This document shows, piece after piece, positions 55,352-64,000 of a stretch of DNA of 64,000 nt (its first letter is position 1; the number at the start of each line of letters is the position of its first letter). The stretch spans positions 20,325 through 84,324 of the forward strand of contig JACEEZ010020434.1 of the NCBI GenBank assembly GCA_016584305.1, given 5' to 3'. The stretch comes from Chionoecetes opilio. Its lineage: Eukaryota; Arthropoda; Malacostraca; Decapoda; Majidae. A program made the position numbers and the translations under genes. Under the pieces are notes generated by a model. That model ran no database searches. It worked only from the letters and a program-made list of their open reading frames with translations, and was not told where the DNA came from.

Positions 55352-55738
55352 TATAGCGCCTGTAGGCAGTGACCTTCAGGGTTCGGATGGTAGGCCCTGC
55401 AGGCCTACTTGAGGGTTGTAATGGTTGGCCCTCACCCGTGGTGGCGCAGGCAGGAATGTTATGGTGACGCCTGTAATTAGAGGCTCATGCCGCCCCCCTG
55501 TGTCCTCCAATGCATTCGCAATCGAAGGTAGAGTTAATGGACAGGGCATGTGGGTATTCGTAGGCTACTCGATGGTGCAGAAATATTTTAAGAGGATTTA
55601 TGGGTCTCACTCGGCCTCGCAGCCTCTTGTAGCTTCCTTATTTTCTTATGTTCTTATGTTCTTATGTTCACTCGGGATCGAACTCGGGTCTTCGAGAACG
55701 CCACCCGGTGACGCTAACCACTCTGCTACCGCCTCCCC
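55352..55738 (-). mobile_element. tRNA-derived SINE, with intact tRNA-like head
   Basis: On the minus strand the head reads GGTAGCAGAGTGGTTAGCG (A box TAGCAGAGTGG) and GAGTTCGATCCCG (B box) about 45 bases later, a good pol III internal promoter. The body contains GTAGAGTTAATGGACAGGGC and GTGATTAGAGGCTCATGCCG inverted; the 3' side ends in CTATAGCGCCTGTAGGC. A piece of CR1 tail is inserted at about 55592-55668. The left border coincides with the hAT end. Confidence 0.8.
55592..55668 (+). mobile_element. Very short CR1-like LINE 3' terminal insertion
   Basis: About 77 bases reading TATGGGTCTCACTCGGCCTC, GCAGCCTCTTGTAGCTTCC and three TTCTTATG units, the terminal 3' UTR of the CR1 family (compare 10810-10860). 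The SINE copies at 42820 and 62422 lack it, so it is an insertion, an extreme case of 5' truncation. Confidence 0.7.
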
Positions 55739-55768
55739 TAACCTAACATCCCCTAAGATAGCTTTCTA

Positions 55769-55834
55769 CAGGAGAACCTCATTTAACCGGCATTCAAAAC
55801 AACGGCAGCCTCAAAACAACGGCACTAATCGACC

Positions 55835-55874
<40 letters not shown>

Positions 55875-56124
55875 TTCTTTTCTTCAGTCCTCTTTTTCAT
55901 TTTATTCTCTTACTGTCTTCTTTAGAGGGACTGGCAACTAAGCGGGCTTTGTGTTACCCATTTTTGTTGTGCCCTTGGCCAGTTCCTTGTGATGGAAAAA
56001 AAAAAAAAAAAAAAAAAAAAGGGATTTTGGGCGATTCCATAAGAGTAACTCTCAAAACAACGGCAAAATGAGTTATCCGGCATGCGCTCCCCTCCGATGG
56101 TGCCGGATAAACAAGGTTTTCCTG
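55769..56124 (+). mobile_element. Composite pogo/Tigger-like element, copy D (jockey-tail cargo)
   Basis: TA-flanked with CAGGAGAACCTCATTTAACC on the left and the inverse of CAGGAAAACCTTGTTTATCC on the right. Same interior order as copies A, B and F, but the cargo is shorter: the T-run runs directly into jockey 3' UTR sequence (GGACTGGCAACTAAGCGGGC, GCCCTTGGCCAGTTCCTTGT) and then an A-run. Confidence 0.8.
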
Positions 56125-56484
56125 TATCTTTGTTTTAATTAGCATTGATAATTTTTTTTACTTAGTTGTATTGTGATATATAATGTTATGGACTCTTTTA
56201 TTGCTTTTTCTTCTGAACTCACATTATATTTTTCTACACATACAGTACAGGTATATTGGCAAACAGTGTATTGGTAAATGTTAAGCATACAGTGAGACCC
56301 TAAGATACATTGCTAGCTTGTTTAGCAGGGTGCCTTAAATCTGAAATGTATCGCAACGTGGACATCAAAGTTCATTATTTACAATTGATTCAATGCCTCG
56401 GCTATACTCCATTTGTATCACATAGAGAGATAGAAAGAAGCAAAAAACTTCACACTTATCAAATATTTTTCACCATTAATACTA
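56125..56484. other. Unassigned spacer
   Basis: AT-rich; no repeat end, coding motif or RNA gene recognised. Confidence 0.4.
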
Positions 56485-56945
56485 CAGGAGAACCTCGTTT
56501 ATCCGGCACCCACGGGGGGGAGCGCATGCCGGATAACTCATTTTGCCGTTGTTTTGAGAGTTACTCTTATGGAATCGCCCAAAATCCCCTTTTTTTTTTT
56601 TTTTTTTTTTTTCCCCATCACAAGGAACCGGCCAAGGGCACAACAAAAATGGGTAATACAAAGCCCGCTAGTTGCCAGTCCCTATAAAGAAGACAGTCAG
56701 AGAATAAAATAAAAAAGAGGGGTGAGCCAATTTAGTTCGGGAGGTGTCTTGTTACTCTTATTTTGAAAAGATGTAAGTCATAGGAAAGTGGAAAAATAGA
56801 AACAGGAAGAGAGTTCCAGAGTTTATCAGAGGAAAGAAAAGAAAAGAAAAGAAAAAAAAAAGAAAAAAAAAAAAGCCTGGGTCGATTAGTGCCGTTGTTT
56901 TGAGGCTGCCGTTGTTTTAAATGCCGGTTAAACGAGGTTCTCCTG
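56485..56945 (-). mobile_element. Composite pogo/Tigger-like element, copy F (jockey-tail cargo)
   Basis: TA-flanked, inverted relative to copies A, B and D. On the minus strand the cargo reads DKLWNSLPVSIFPLSYDLHLFK..VTRHL, the C-terminus of the jockey-type LINE, then the 3' UTR and A-run. The ends CAGGAGAACCTCGTTTATCC and the inverse of CAGGAGAACCTCGTTTAACC are nearly perfect. The AAAGAAAAGAAAAG-type run near 56830-56875 is the T-run side. Confidence 0.85.
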
Positions 56946-57639
56946 TACTTGATTTTAACAGCTGATGATATATTAATAAATAACCAAGACAAAGCTCACG
57001 GTGTGCATTGCAGTGAATAAATACTGGTAAACTTATCAATAAACTAACAATTATCCATTTTAAACATTACTCAATGGTGACATTACCATCCGATAGAAAA
57101 ATTGTAAAATGGCAAACTACATACATAAAATAAAAAAGATAGAAAGAGTCACATGCAGAGTACATGTGTTTATAAAGATTAGTTACATGACATGCAGACA
57201 AGTCAATGTGTTGGAATTTAATGTAAATCTGAACCCTGGGATGAGTCTTCACAGCACTTCGCCTAGGTCTCCTATTGGGTGACAAATCGGTTCAGGAGAA
57301 AGCTCGCTAAACTCAAATTCTCAAATGCGAATGACTAAAGTAATAGGAAAAATGTTAATCGGTACCACAGCCCTGAGAAAGTCAACCCTAATTTGCTTAT
57401 TTGGTGGCTTGAAACCTCATTTTTTATATCATTCTTCAGATGCCAAGAGATGAAATACGCATTTAATGATGCAAAAACTTTTTCCGGCGAATTATCCAAG
57501 AAAAGTAAGAGAGCATTTCCCGAGGGGAAAGATATTCTCCAAATGCAAGAATATGGTTGACAAATATGATAAGTGTTTCATGGGGGTAAAATAATCACCA
57601 AATGGAAGAATATGGTTGTCAAATGCGAATTAGTTAGCA
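56946..57639. other. Unassigned spacer with a short duplication
   Basis: 57535-57570 and 57595-57630 are similar (CAAATG.AAGAATATGGTTG.CAAAT), a small tandem duplication. Otherwise nothing recognised. Confidence 0.4.
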
Positions 57640-57797
57640 ATTGATCAATCAATCATTGGGGGCATACGCCGGGGGGCGCGTCACCTCGCACACCCTACAA
57701 CGCCACTCCCGGGGATCACCATGCGCGAGTCTCCATGCAGGCTCTATTCCCATACCAAGCAACTCCCGACAGGAAGCATCAACTTGCCCCAGCCATG
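57640..57797 (-). pseudogene. RTE-type LINE 3' end, distal piece
   Basis: Complement of 32155-32295: CATGCAGGCTCTATTCCCAT, GGGGATCACCATGCGCGAG, CACCTCGCACACCCTACAAC and GGGGGCATACGCC. It encodes the RRRVGEVTR..AYAPN-type C-terminus. It continues at 62184-62320 on the other side of the CR1 LINE; order and orientation show that the CR1 insertion split one copy. Confidence 0.7.
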
Positions 57798-60700
57798 AAC
57801 ATAAGAAAATAAGGAAGCTACAAGAGGCCGCGAGTCCTTACACTTGGTAGTTCCTGTCGCCTAACACTACCTACATCCACCTTTCTCCCCATCCATGAAC
57901 CATCAGCTCCTCTTTAAAGCTCCTAATGACTCTGCCCTAACTACCTGTCTACTGAGACCATTGCATTCAGTCACCACCCTATTTGTGAACCAGTTTTTTT
58001 TCCCTATTTCCTTTCAATTTCTACGCTTTTCCAGCTTGAATCCGTTTACTTCTTGTTCTACCCTGTTTAAAAGCCGTAAGAACTTTTCCTACCCTCTCCT
58101 TTATTAATCCCTTTATTCCACTTAAAAAAAACTTTCTATCAGATCGCCCTTACTCTGCATTCTCTCGAGTGAGTGTAATTTTAATAACTTCAATCAATCT
58201 CCTCTCATAACTAAAGAAGTTCCGCATCCCCCTTGTATCACATTTTTGGTCATCCTTTCTCTGCACTGTTTCTAACAAAGACTATATCCTTCCTGTAATA
58301 TGGAGACCAAAACTGAACCGCATAGTCTAGGCGAAGCCTGAACTAGAGCCCAGATAAGCTAAATACTTCCGCACTTCTACTTTTAACACTTCTGGTAATG
58401 AATCCTTATACTCTATTATCCTATTTCTTTCTGGCCTCAATACATTGTTTTCCTAGGTCGGAGGTCCTGTGGCCTCACCCTCAATCCAAGATCTTTTTCA
58501 CCTTCTGATCTTTTCAGCGATACCTTGCTTTGGTGTATCTATTAAACCAGGGTTTTTTCTACCAATATTCATAACGCTCCATTTATCAATATTAAATTCC
58601 ATCTGCCATCTGACTGCTCACGCTTCGTTAAGTTTATCTAAGTCTCCATGCAAATATGTTTACATCAGACCTGTGATCCAATAATCCTACCTAACTTAGT
58701 ATCATCAGCAAACTTGCTTAATCACTGCTAATCCCACTATCCAAGTCGTTGATGTAAATCAAAAATAGTAATGGACCCGAAAACAGAACCCTTTGTGGAA
58801 CTCCACTTGTCACCAGTCCCCCATTCAGATTGAACCATTAATTGTACCCTTTGTTGCCTATTACCTGCCAGCCTCTAATCCAATGAAGAACCTTTCCCAT
58901 CTATTCCCATGAGCCTTAACCTTAACTAAGAGTCGCTCGTGTGGTAACTTTGTCACAATGCCTTACTAAAGTCCCCAGATATAATCTTATATCATAATCC
59001 TTATCTTATCTGCCGTCTCATATACTTCCTATAAAAACTCAATAAATTGGTGAGACCTGAAACCTAACCTTTTGGTGAATCCATGTTTGTGAATCATTGA
59101 TCAAAACTATTTTATCTAAGTGCTCTCTAATGTTTTTTGCATAATAATTCCAATAATTTACCCCACCACTGAAAGGATTGTTAGACTTACGGGTCGATAA
59201 TTTTGACTTTAGGTCCCTCTGTCTCCCTTCTTAATATGGGAACATTTTCCTTTCCTCCACAATATGGCACATCGCCTATCTCAACCGATTTCCCTAAAAT
59301 TGTGGCACTAACGACTCACTAAACAACCTCTTGTCATTCCTTTAATACCCTGGGATACACTTCATCTGGTCCTGGCCGATTTAAATGTTTTCATTTTTTC
59401 TATACCCTCTCATTCCAACCATTTCCCTAGTTATCACAATATCTTTGAGTTTCCTCTCATCGCTTCCTCCTTTGAACATCTGTTCACTATCAGGTAATCG
59501 TCTGTGTATCCTCCTTTCCGTAAAAAACTTGAGAACTAATCATTTAGACTTACACATATCTCATCCGTATTGTAAGACCTCCCCTGTCCTGACCTTAACG
59601 CCCAACTAATTCCTTGTCTTTGTTTTTACATACCTGAATAGAACCCTTTATACTCTCATCCCTTTCGCCTGTCCTGCTACTTTAATCGCACAATTGTTCA
59701 TAAGCTACTCGATTAAATTTCTTCACTGTCCTTGGCCATCACGTTATTAACTGTTCTTTTTTTACCAATCCTGGCCTTGAACTAATTAAAATGTTTCTTT
59801 TTACTCTCCAATTTTGTGTTTTTTAAATTGGTGGTCATCCATTTTGGATCACTCTTTCTGACACCATATTTCCTATAAGGAATATTTTCTTTTTCTGTCC
59901 GTCAATTATATTCTCTTCCAAATGAGGTATAATCCTCCTCAACCCCATCTCACTTCCATTTCGAACCTCTCTAAATTACCCTCCTCATCCCGGACCTCAC
60001 TTTCCCTGTCTAACCGCTCTAATTACCTCCTCAGCCATGACCTCACTTCTATATCTAACTCGCCAATTACCTCCAGGGGTGTCTTCCTACCTTCATAATT
60101 GGCCTTTCCGAGCCTGGTCATCTCGCCTAATTCCCTGTTTTGCACTTAATTTCCAACTTCCCATTTTTAACTACATCTGAATCTCATAATGGTCGCTATT
60201 ATCTAAATATTCCCACCCTCCCACCGACCTCCACAGTTGTAACTAAATTCGTCTCTACCTTTGTCAGCAATAGATTTCTAGAATGTTATCTCCTCTAGAG
60301 GCTCCTTGATTGCTTGACTAGGAAGTTATCCTGGATTATATTTTAACGAATTCCATCTGCGTCGCTGTCACCTATGATTAATATTCCCAGTCTATATTCC
60401 TAAGATTAAATCTCCCACCACCCATAGTCGATTATATCTGCAGGCCTTGTTTATTTCTTCCCATATAGGAGCTGAATCCTCTTTACATAGTTTGGAGGCC
60501 TATACTTACACTACACCAAAACCATTTTCTCAGTTCTCTCGTAACCTCTAACCCATTAGACTCTATGCTGTCATCTGTTTTTATAACATTATTAACACAA
60601 CACTGCAATGCTCTCTTGCATAAAGCGCAACCTCCTCCACCTCGTTCTGGCCTACTCTGTCCTTGTGAAATTAAAATTATACCCAGCTATCCTCGACTTC

Positions 60701-62183
60701 CGGATCAATTACCTTTCCTGACATATCCAACCATGTTTCTGTTAATGCTATATATCAAAATCCCAAAATCCTCTACACTATTTATTCCTCTCAGGAAATC
60801 TAGTCTTTTTTTAATACTCCTACAGTTTTGGATAGTAAACTTTTCAAGCAACTCCTCTTCTTTTTGTCAATTTTTTCACCTTTATCTTTAACTAAACCCC
60901 TCTCTCTCCTCTTCTTACGAATCATTTTAGTTCCCCTGCCCTTCTGATACCCTCCTATGTCGCAAGTTTCCTTTACCCTACCCCAGTGTCTAAACCCCGG
61001 TTCTCTTGTTCTTAAAAAAGCCTGCAGTGCATCTACCTCCCTTTCAAGGATTCAGCAAGTATCTGAACTCCTTTCCTTGAAAAGTGGCACCCATCCCGTG
61101 CGGTAGCAGTGGTTATGCCCGAAAAGAGGTCCAGCTGTCGACAAGGCCCAACCATTGTTGCTTTGGCAATGAAGTGCCAGCCTGGCCATTCAGGCAATAA
61201 GCCCTGGAGTAACACAATTCGTCAACAAGCGTCCTTTGGAAGGGGGACAACCACAACACCACAGGGACCCACCCCTGTCCCCTAACTTTACCTACAGCTT
61301 CCTTGACCTGCCCGTAAGCAATTCCTCACTTCTTACACACTCAACATCGTTTCCGCCCAGCGCGCAGGCAGAACGATGGGCTTTTTTCCCTTGGTCCGCC
61401 ATGCACTCACTATCTTGTCACTACCATAACCTATCCCCTTCCCTGGATAACTCACCGACTTCATGCGCATCCCTTCCCTGTCATCACAGAACCTGCTGTC
61501 AAGATGCCTAACCTGACTTTGTCACCAACAACCAAGATTTTACCTTCCTGGTATAGATGTATCGTCCCCCTTCCTTACCTTCGTATCTCCCTCTTTGCGC
61601 CCTGAGAGTTACCGTGAAATGAGTTTGTGCACACAACATGGTCATTGTTTTACCTTTTTCTCCTCGGCGGCTCCATGATCAACTACTCTTCCAAACACAA
61701 TCTCCTCTGGTGGACCTTACTGGGTGACGCTTAGTAGTCTCTCGAGTCACTCTCGCTCTGGTACCCCTACAGGTACAATCCCTCGCAGGGTGCCCCTCCA
61801 CTCACTCCACTTGGACCTTCAACCTCCACACTTAAGAGACGTATCTCTATTTCCTGCTTCATCACAAAGCTTTTCAATCGTTCACTTCACTTGAAAGCTC
61901 ATTTTCAGATCTTGATCGCCTCCAGAATAGTCTTAAGCGCATCTCCACACCCTTCACTAAACACTCGCCTCCCTCGACCCTTCTCCCTCCTCTACCACAC
62001 TAGTTTTAAAACCTCAGCCTCCTTCACTCCTACCACACTACCACTCTCAACCCCCGCAGAAGCACACAACACCGTTTCTCTCTCCGCCTCCACAACACTC
62101 CATCACAGACGTAGCCATTCTAATCCCGAGAGCTCAAAAACACAACCTCACTCCACGGAGACTTCAGGTGAACTGAATGAGCC
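57798..62183 (-). pseudogene. Nearly full-length CR1-like LINE (esterase + endonuclease + RT)
   Basis: About 4.4 kb on the minus strand between two halves of an RTE fragment. In 5' to 3' order it shows an SGNH esterase region (VVGD near 61528-61540; GGNDV, forward 61340-61357; DGCHFSRKGV, forward 61082-61096), an apurinic-type endonuclease (GDFN-like with N.RNIDW, 60385-60421; EPT..DN.LDLLLT; a degraded SDH), then RT blocks NYRPVSLT (59181-59212), DFSKAFDK.PHERL (58934-58982), GVPQGSV-like (58795-58825), FADDTK (58695-58715), MEFNIDKC and a 3' tail in (TTCTTATG)n. The esterase-EN-RT plan is the CR1 plan. Indels occur every few tens of bases, so no long frame survives. Confidence 0.8.
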
Positions 62184-62320
62184 TTGTGGGCGCCCCCTTG
62201 GCCTCCTCCACTCCGGATTGTCTCATACAGATACAACCCGATGGGAAGGATCGGTTTCAGGGTAGCGTGCCACAAGTCCATATAGCTGAAGTTGGCGCTG
62301 ACGGACTATGCAGGTTAGCA
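62184..62320 (-). pseudogene. RTE-type LINE 3' end, proximal piece
   Basis: Complement of 32010-32135: GGGCGCCCCCTTGGCCTCC, GGATTGTCTCATACAGATAC, ATCGGTTTCAGGGTAG and CGCTGACGGAC. It encodes the ...RDN.EWRRPRGRP stretch. Together with 57640-57797 it is one RTE copy interrupted by the CR1 LINE; the bases at the joins (CTCAT, TTCAT) may be the remains of the target duplication. Confidence 0.7.
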
Positions 62321-62421
62321 ATTGATGGCGTCCGTTGAATGCAAATTTGCCAAATCAGAACTGGACAAATTCAAGATCTTAATTGGGGGGGGTGGGGGAA
62401 TCTTACTATCATACTTACGTG

Positions 62422-62740
62422 GGGGAGGTGGTGGTTCAGTGGTTAGCGTCTGGAAGTGGTAAGCTCGGTGTACCTAGTTCGAATCTTGCCAGGTGCCAAA
62501 ATCTTTCTGCAATCATCAAGTGGCCTAAAAACACCCACATACTGCTCATTAACTCTACCTTCGGCGGTGAGTGCATCGGAGGACACAGGGGGGCGGCATG
62601 AGCCTCTAATCACAGGCACCACTATAAAAATCTTGCCTGCGTCACCACGGGCGAGGGCCAACCATCACCGCCCTCAAAGTGAACCTCCAGGGCCTACCAT
62701 CCCAGACCTATAGGTCACTGTCTACAGGCGTTGTACAGTA
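62422..62740 (+). mobile_element. tRNA-derived SINE, plus-strand copy
   Basis: The head reads GGTGGTTCAGTGGTTAGCG and AGTTCGAATCTTGCC, A- and B-box-like. The body has GTGCATCGGAGGACACAGG, GGCATGAGCCTCTAATCAC, AACCATCACCGCCCTCAA and the tail CCTATAGGTCACTGTCTAC then AGGCG. It is followed by a (TA)n tract at 62746-62772. Confidence 0.75.
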
Positions 62741-62745
62741 GGCTG

Positions 62746-63493
62746 ATGTATATATATATATATATAGATATGTACAGTCAAACCTCGATATAACGGACTT
62801 AAGGGGGGGGGAGGAGTGGTCCGTTAAAGTCGATTGTCCGTTATAGCGAGGGTATTTTTCCAAGGTTGGAAAAATATATGAAAAAAACGGAAAAATTGTG
62901 AAATAAATGAAAAATAATCACAAACACAACCAGACTGTGTAGCTATGTTGGGAGGTAAACAGTGACTGGCACTACATGCTGATGGTCCGCTCCTACACGT
63001 GAAATAAATGAGAAATAATTACAAACACAACCAGACCGTTAGCTAGTCAAGCTCAAGCTCTAGTGAAAAATAAACAAAAATTTCTACGAGCCAGATTCAG
63101 CCGTGGCTTCCAAAGGTACTGCTTTTAAACATGATAATGCTCATTATTTTATATATTATTGGTTGTGAAGTGCAGTTCTATACAGTGTAAATATTTAGGT
63201 CAGTGTAGCACTGCGTTTCGCCTAATAAGGGTAATTTAGGGTGTTTTAGGTGACGGAGACGTAGCAGCGGCCACGCCATAACACTAATAGTCACTATTTT
63301 AAACAATACACACCTTCTACCACTAAATCACTAGCAACACAGGCTCCTTCCTTATAATGTTATATCTTAATATGTAATACATCAAAACTCCTTAAAACCC
63401 AAGCATTCCAAAGTAAAATGAGAAAATAATACAATTAAATTGAGTTGACAATTCGAGCGGCGATAAGCGGTCTAATATGCAACAACAAAAAAA

Positions 63494-63526
<33 letters not shown>

Positions 63527-63612
63527 ACGCAAATAGTTATATCCGAAGTCCGTTACATCGAGGTCCGTTATATCGAGGTTTGACTGTATATACGTATATA
63601 TATATATATATA
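62746..63612. repeat. (TA)n microsatellite, split by a Tigger-like element
   Basis: TATATA runs lie at 62746-62772 and again at 63587-63612, on either side of the Tigger-like element. TA-targeting elements insert readily into such tracts, so this was probably one microsatellite. Confidence 0.6.
62775..63586. mobile_element. Tigger-like element with CAGTCAAACCTCGATATAAC ends
   Basis: TA duplication (62773-62774, 63587-63588). The left end CAGTCAAACCTCGATATAAC and the right end CGTTATATCGAGGTTTGACT then G are perfect inverses over at least 20 bases, followed by a second GTCCGTTA/TAACGGAC pair. The interior has two similar copies of GTGAAATAAATGA.AAATAAT.AC then AAACACAACCAGAC (62898 and 63000) and an A-run at 63486-63523. 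No transposase: a non-autonomous member of the pogo/Tigger group. Confidence 0.85.
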
Positions 63613-64000
63613 CGCAACCCTCGTTTTCCCGGACTATTAGGGGGAGCACTGGTCCGGGAACCACAAACATCCGGAAATCGCAACAGTCCGAGGCCATTAC
63701 CCACCCCCGGATGTTTATCCTACTCTAGTATTTACTGTCTGGCAACCACCAATATCAACTACCCCGCCGCGGACTTTTACGTCACTTTGTTGTTGTTTTT
63801 AGGGCTGCGAGGATCCCTTGGGGAACACTATGAGCCCTGGTGATGTCCTATGATGCTATCACAGGTGCTGTAGTTGACCTGTCTTCCTCAGGAAGGCACA
63901 GGTGAGGCGGATGACAGCGTGTTGCCAGGAGGGAGGGCCCCCAGCCGCATCCAGCAGGGTGGGCAAGTCCAGGTGGTAACGTTCAGGTGAGGAGTTGAGG
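63613..64000 (-). mobile_element. Tigger-like element with CCCTCGTTTTCCCGG end, LINE cargo; runs off the window
   Basis: Starts after the (TA)n with CGCAACCCTCGTTTTCCCGG, related to the inverse of the right end of 23769-24538. It continues with GGGGGAGCACTGGTCC, TACTCTAGTATTTACTGTC and CCGCCGCGGACTTTTACGTC, matching 24345-24530 inverted. From 63787 it is the RNase H LINE C-terminal end on the minus strand (GTTGTTGTT, GGCTGCGAGGATCCCTTGG, GAGGCGGATGACAGCGTG). The other end lies beyond the window. Confidence 0.75.

Noticed and set aside
55690..55738. Functional tRNA gene on the minus strand
   Set aside because: A and B boxes are present, but the sequence continues as a dispersed SINE body and no mature cloverleaf 3' half with acceptor pairing was visible.

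Overview
The window looks like repeat-dense nuclear DNA from an arthropod, most plausibly a decapod crustacean. The grounds are interstitial TTAGG-type repeats (3564-3616), CR1-like LINEs ending in (TTCTTATG)n, jockey- and RTE-type LINEs, tRNA-derived SINEs, many TA-flanked pogo/Tigger-like elements and several hAT elements. The family names come from motifs read in six frames and from memory of these families; no database search was possible. Nearly every coding stretch carries frameshifts and stops. Homopolymer-associated indels are very frequent in several blocks (about 6.6-9.2, 12-19, 42-45 and 46.7-50.4 kb), so part of the damage may be uncorrected long-read error.

Layout. 0.4-5.9 kb: hAT transposase tail, a diverged direct repeat, CR1 fragments, telomere-like repeats and a TTAA-flanked element. 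6.7-9.2 and 13.8-15.2 kb: GC-rich coding-like but broken blocks. 9.35-10.86 kb: CR1 3' end split by a hAT MITE. 12-19.6 kb: low-complexity DNA and several pogo/Tigger-like elements. 20.3-28.8 kb: one palindromic Tigger-like element holding three younger insertions, two of which carry unusual protein genes. 29.7-32.5 kb: SINE, jockey fragment and a nearly complete RTE-type LINE. 34.2-36.7 kb: foldback element and a C2H2 zinc-finger locus, the only host-gene candidate. 37.3-42.6 kb: jockey-type LINE split by two TTAA-flanked elements, one of which holds a further Tigger-like MITE. 44.3-50.5 kb: a minisatellite of about 6.1 kb with 24/25-bp units. 50.8-55.35 kb: hAT element with a decayed BED/hAT transposase, apparently sitting inside a SINE. 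55.8-57 kb: two more composite pogo-like elements. 57.8-62.2 kb: nearly full-length CR1 LINE on the minus strand, with SGNH esterase, endonuclease and RT regions, inserted in an RTE 3' end. 62.4-64 kb: SINE and two Tigger-like elements.

There is no operon-like or pathway logic. The organising principle is nested transposition. The strongest candidates for something undescribed are: (i) the 3.1-kb element at 25533-28665, with long inverted termini and a protein carrying EEAD and DTDVLVLLL motifs; (ii) a TA-flanked element family that recurs with LINE 3' fragments captured in its centre; and (iii) the reconstructed palindrome at 20.3-28.8 kb.
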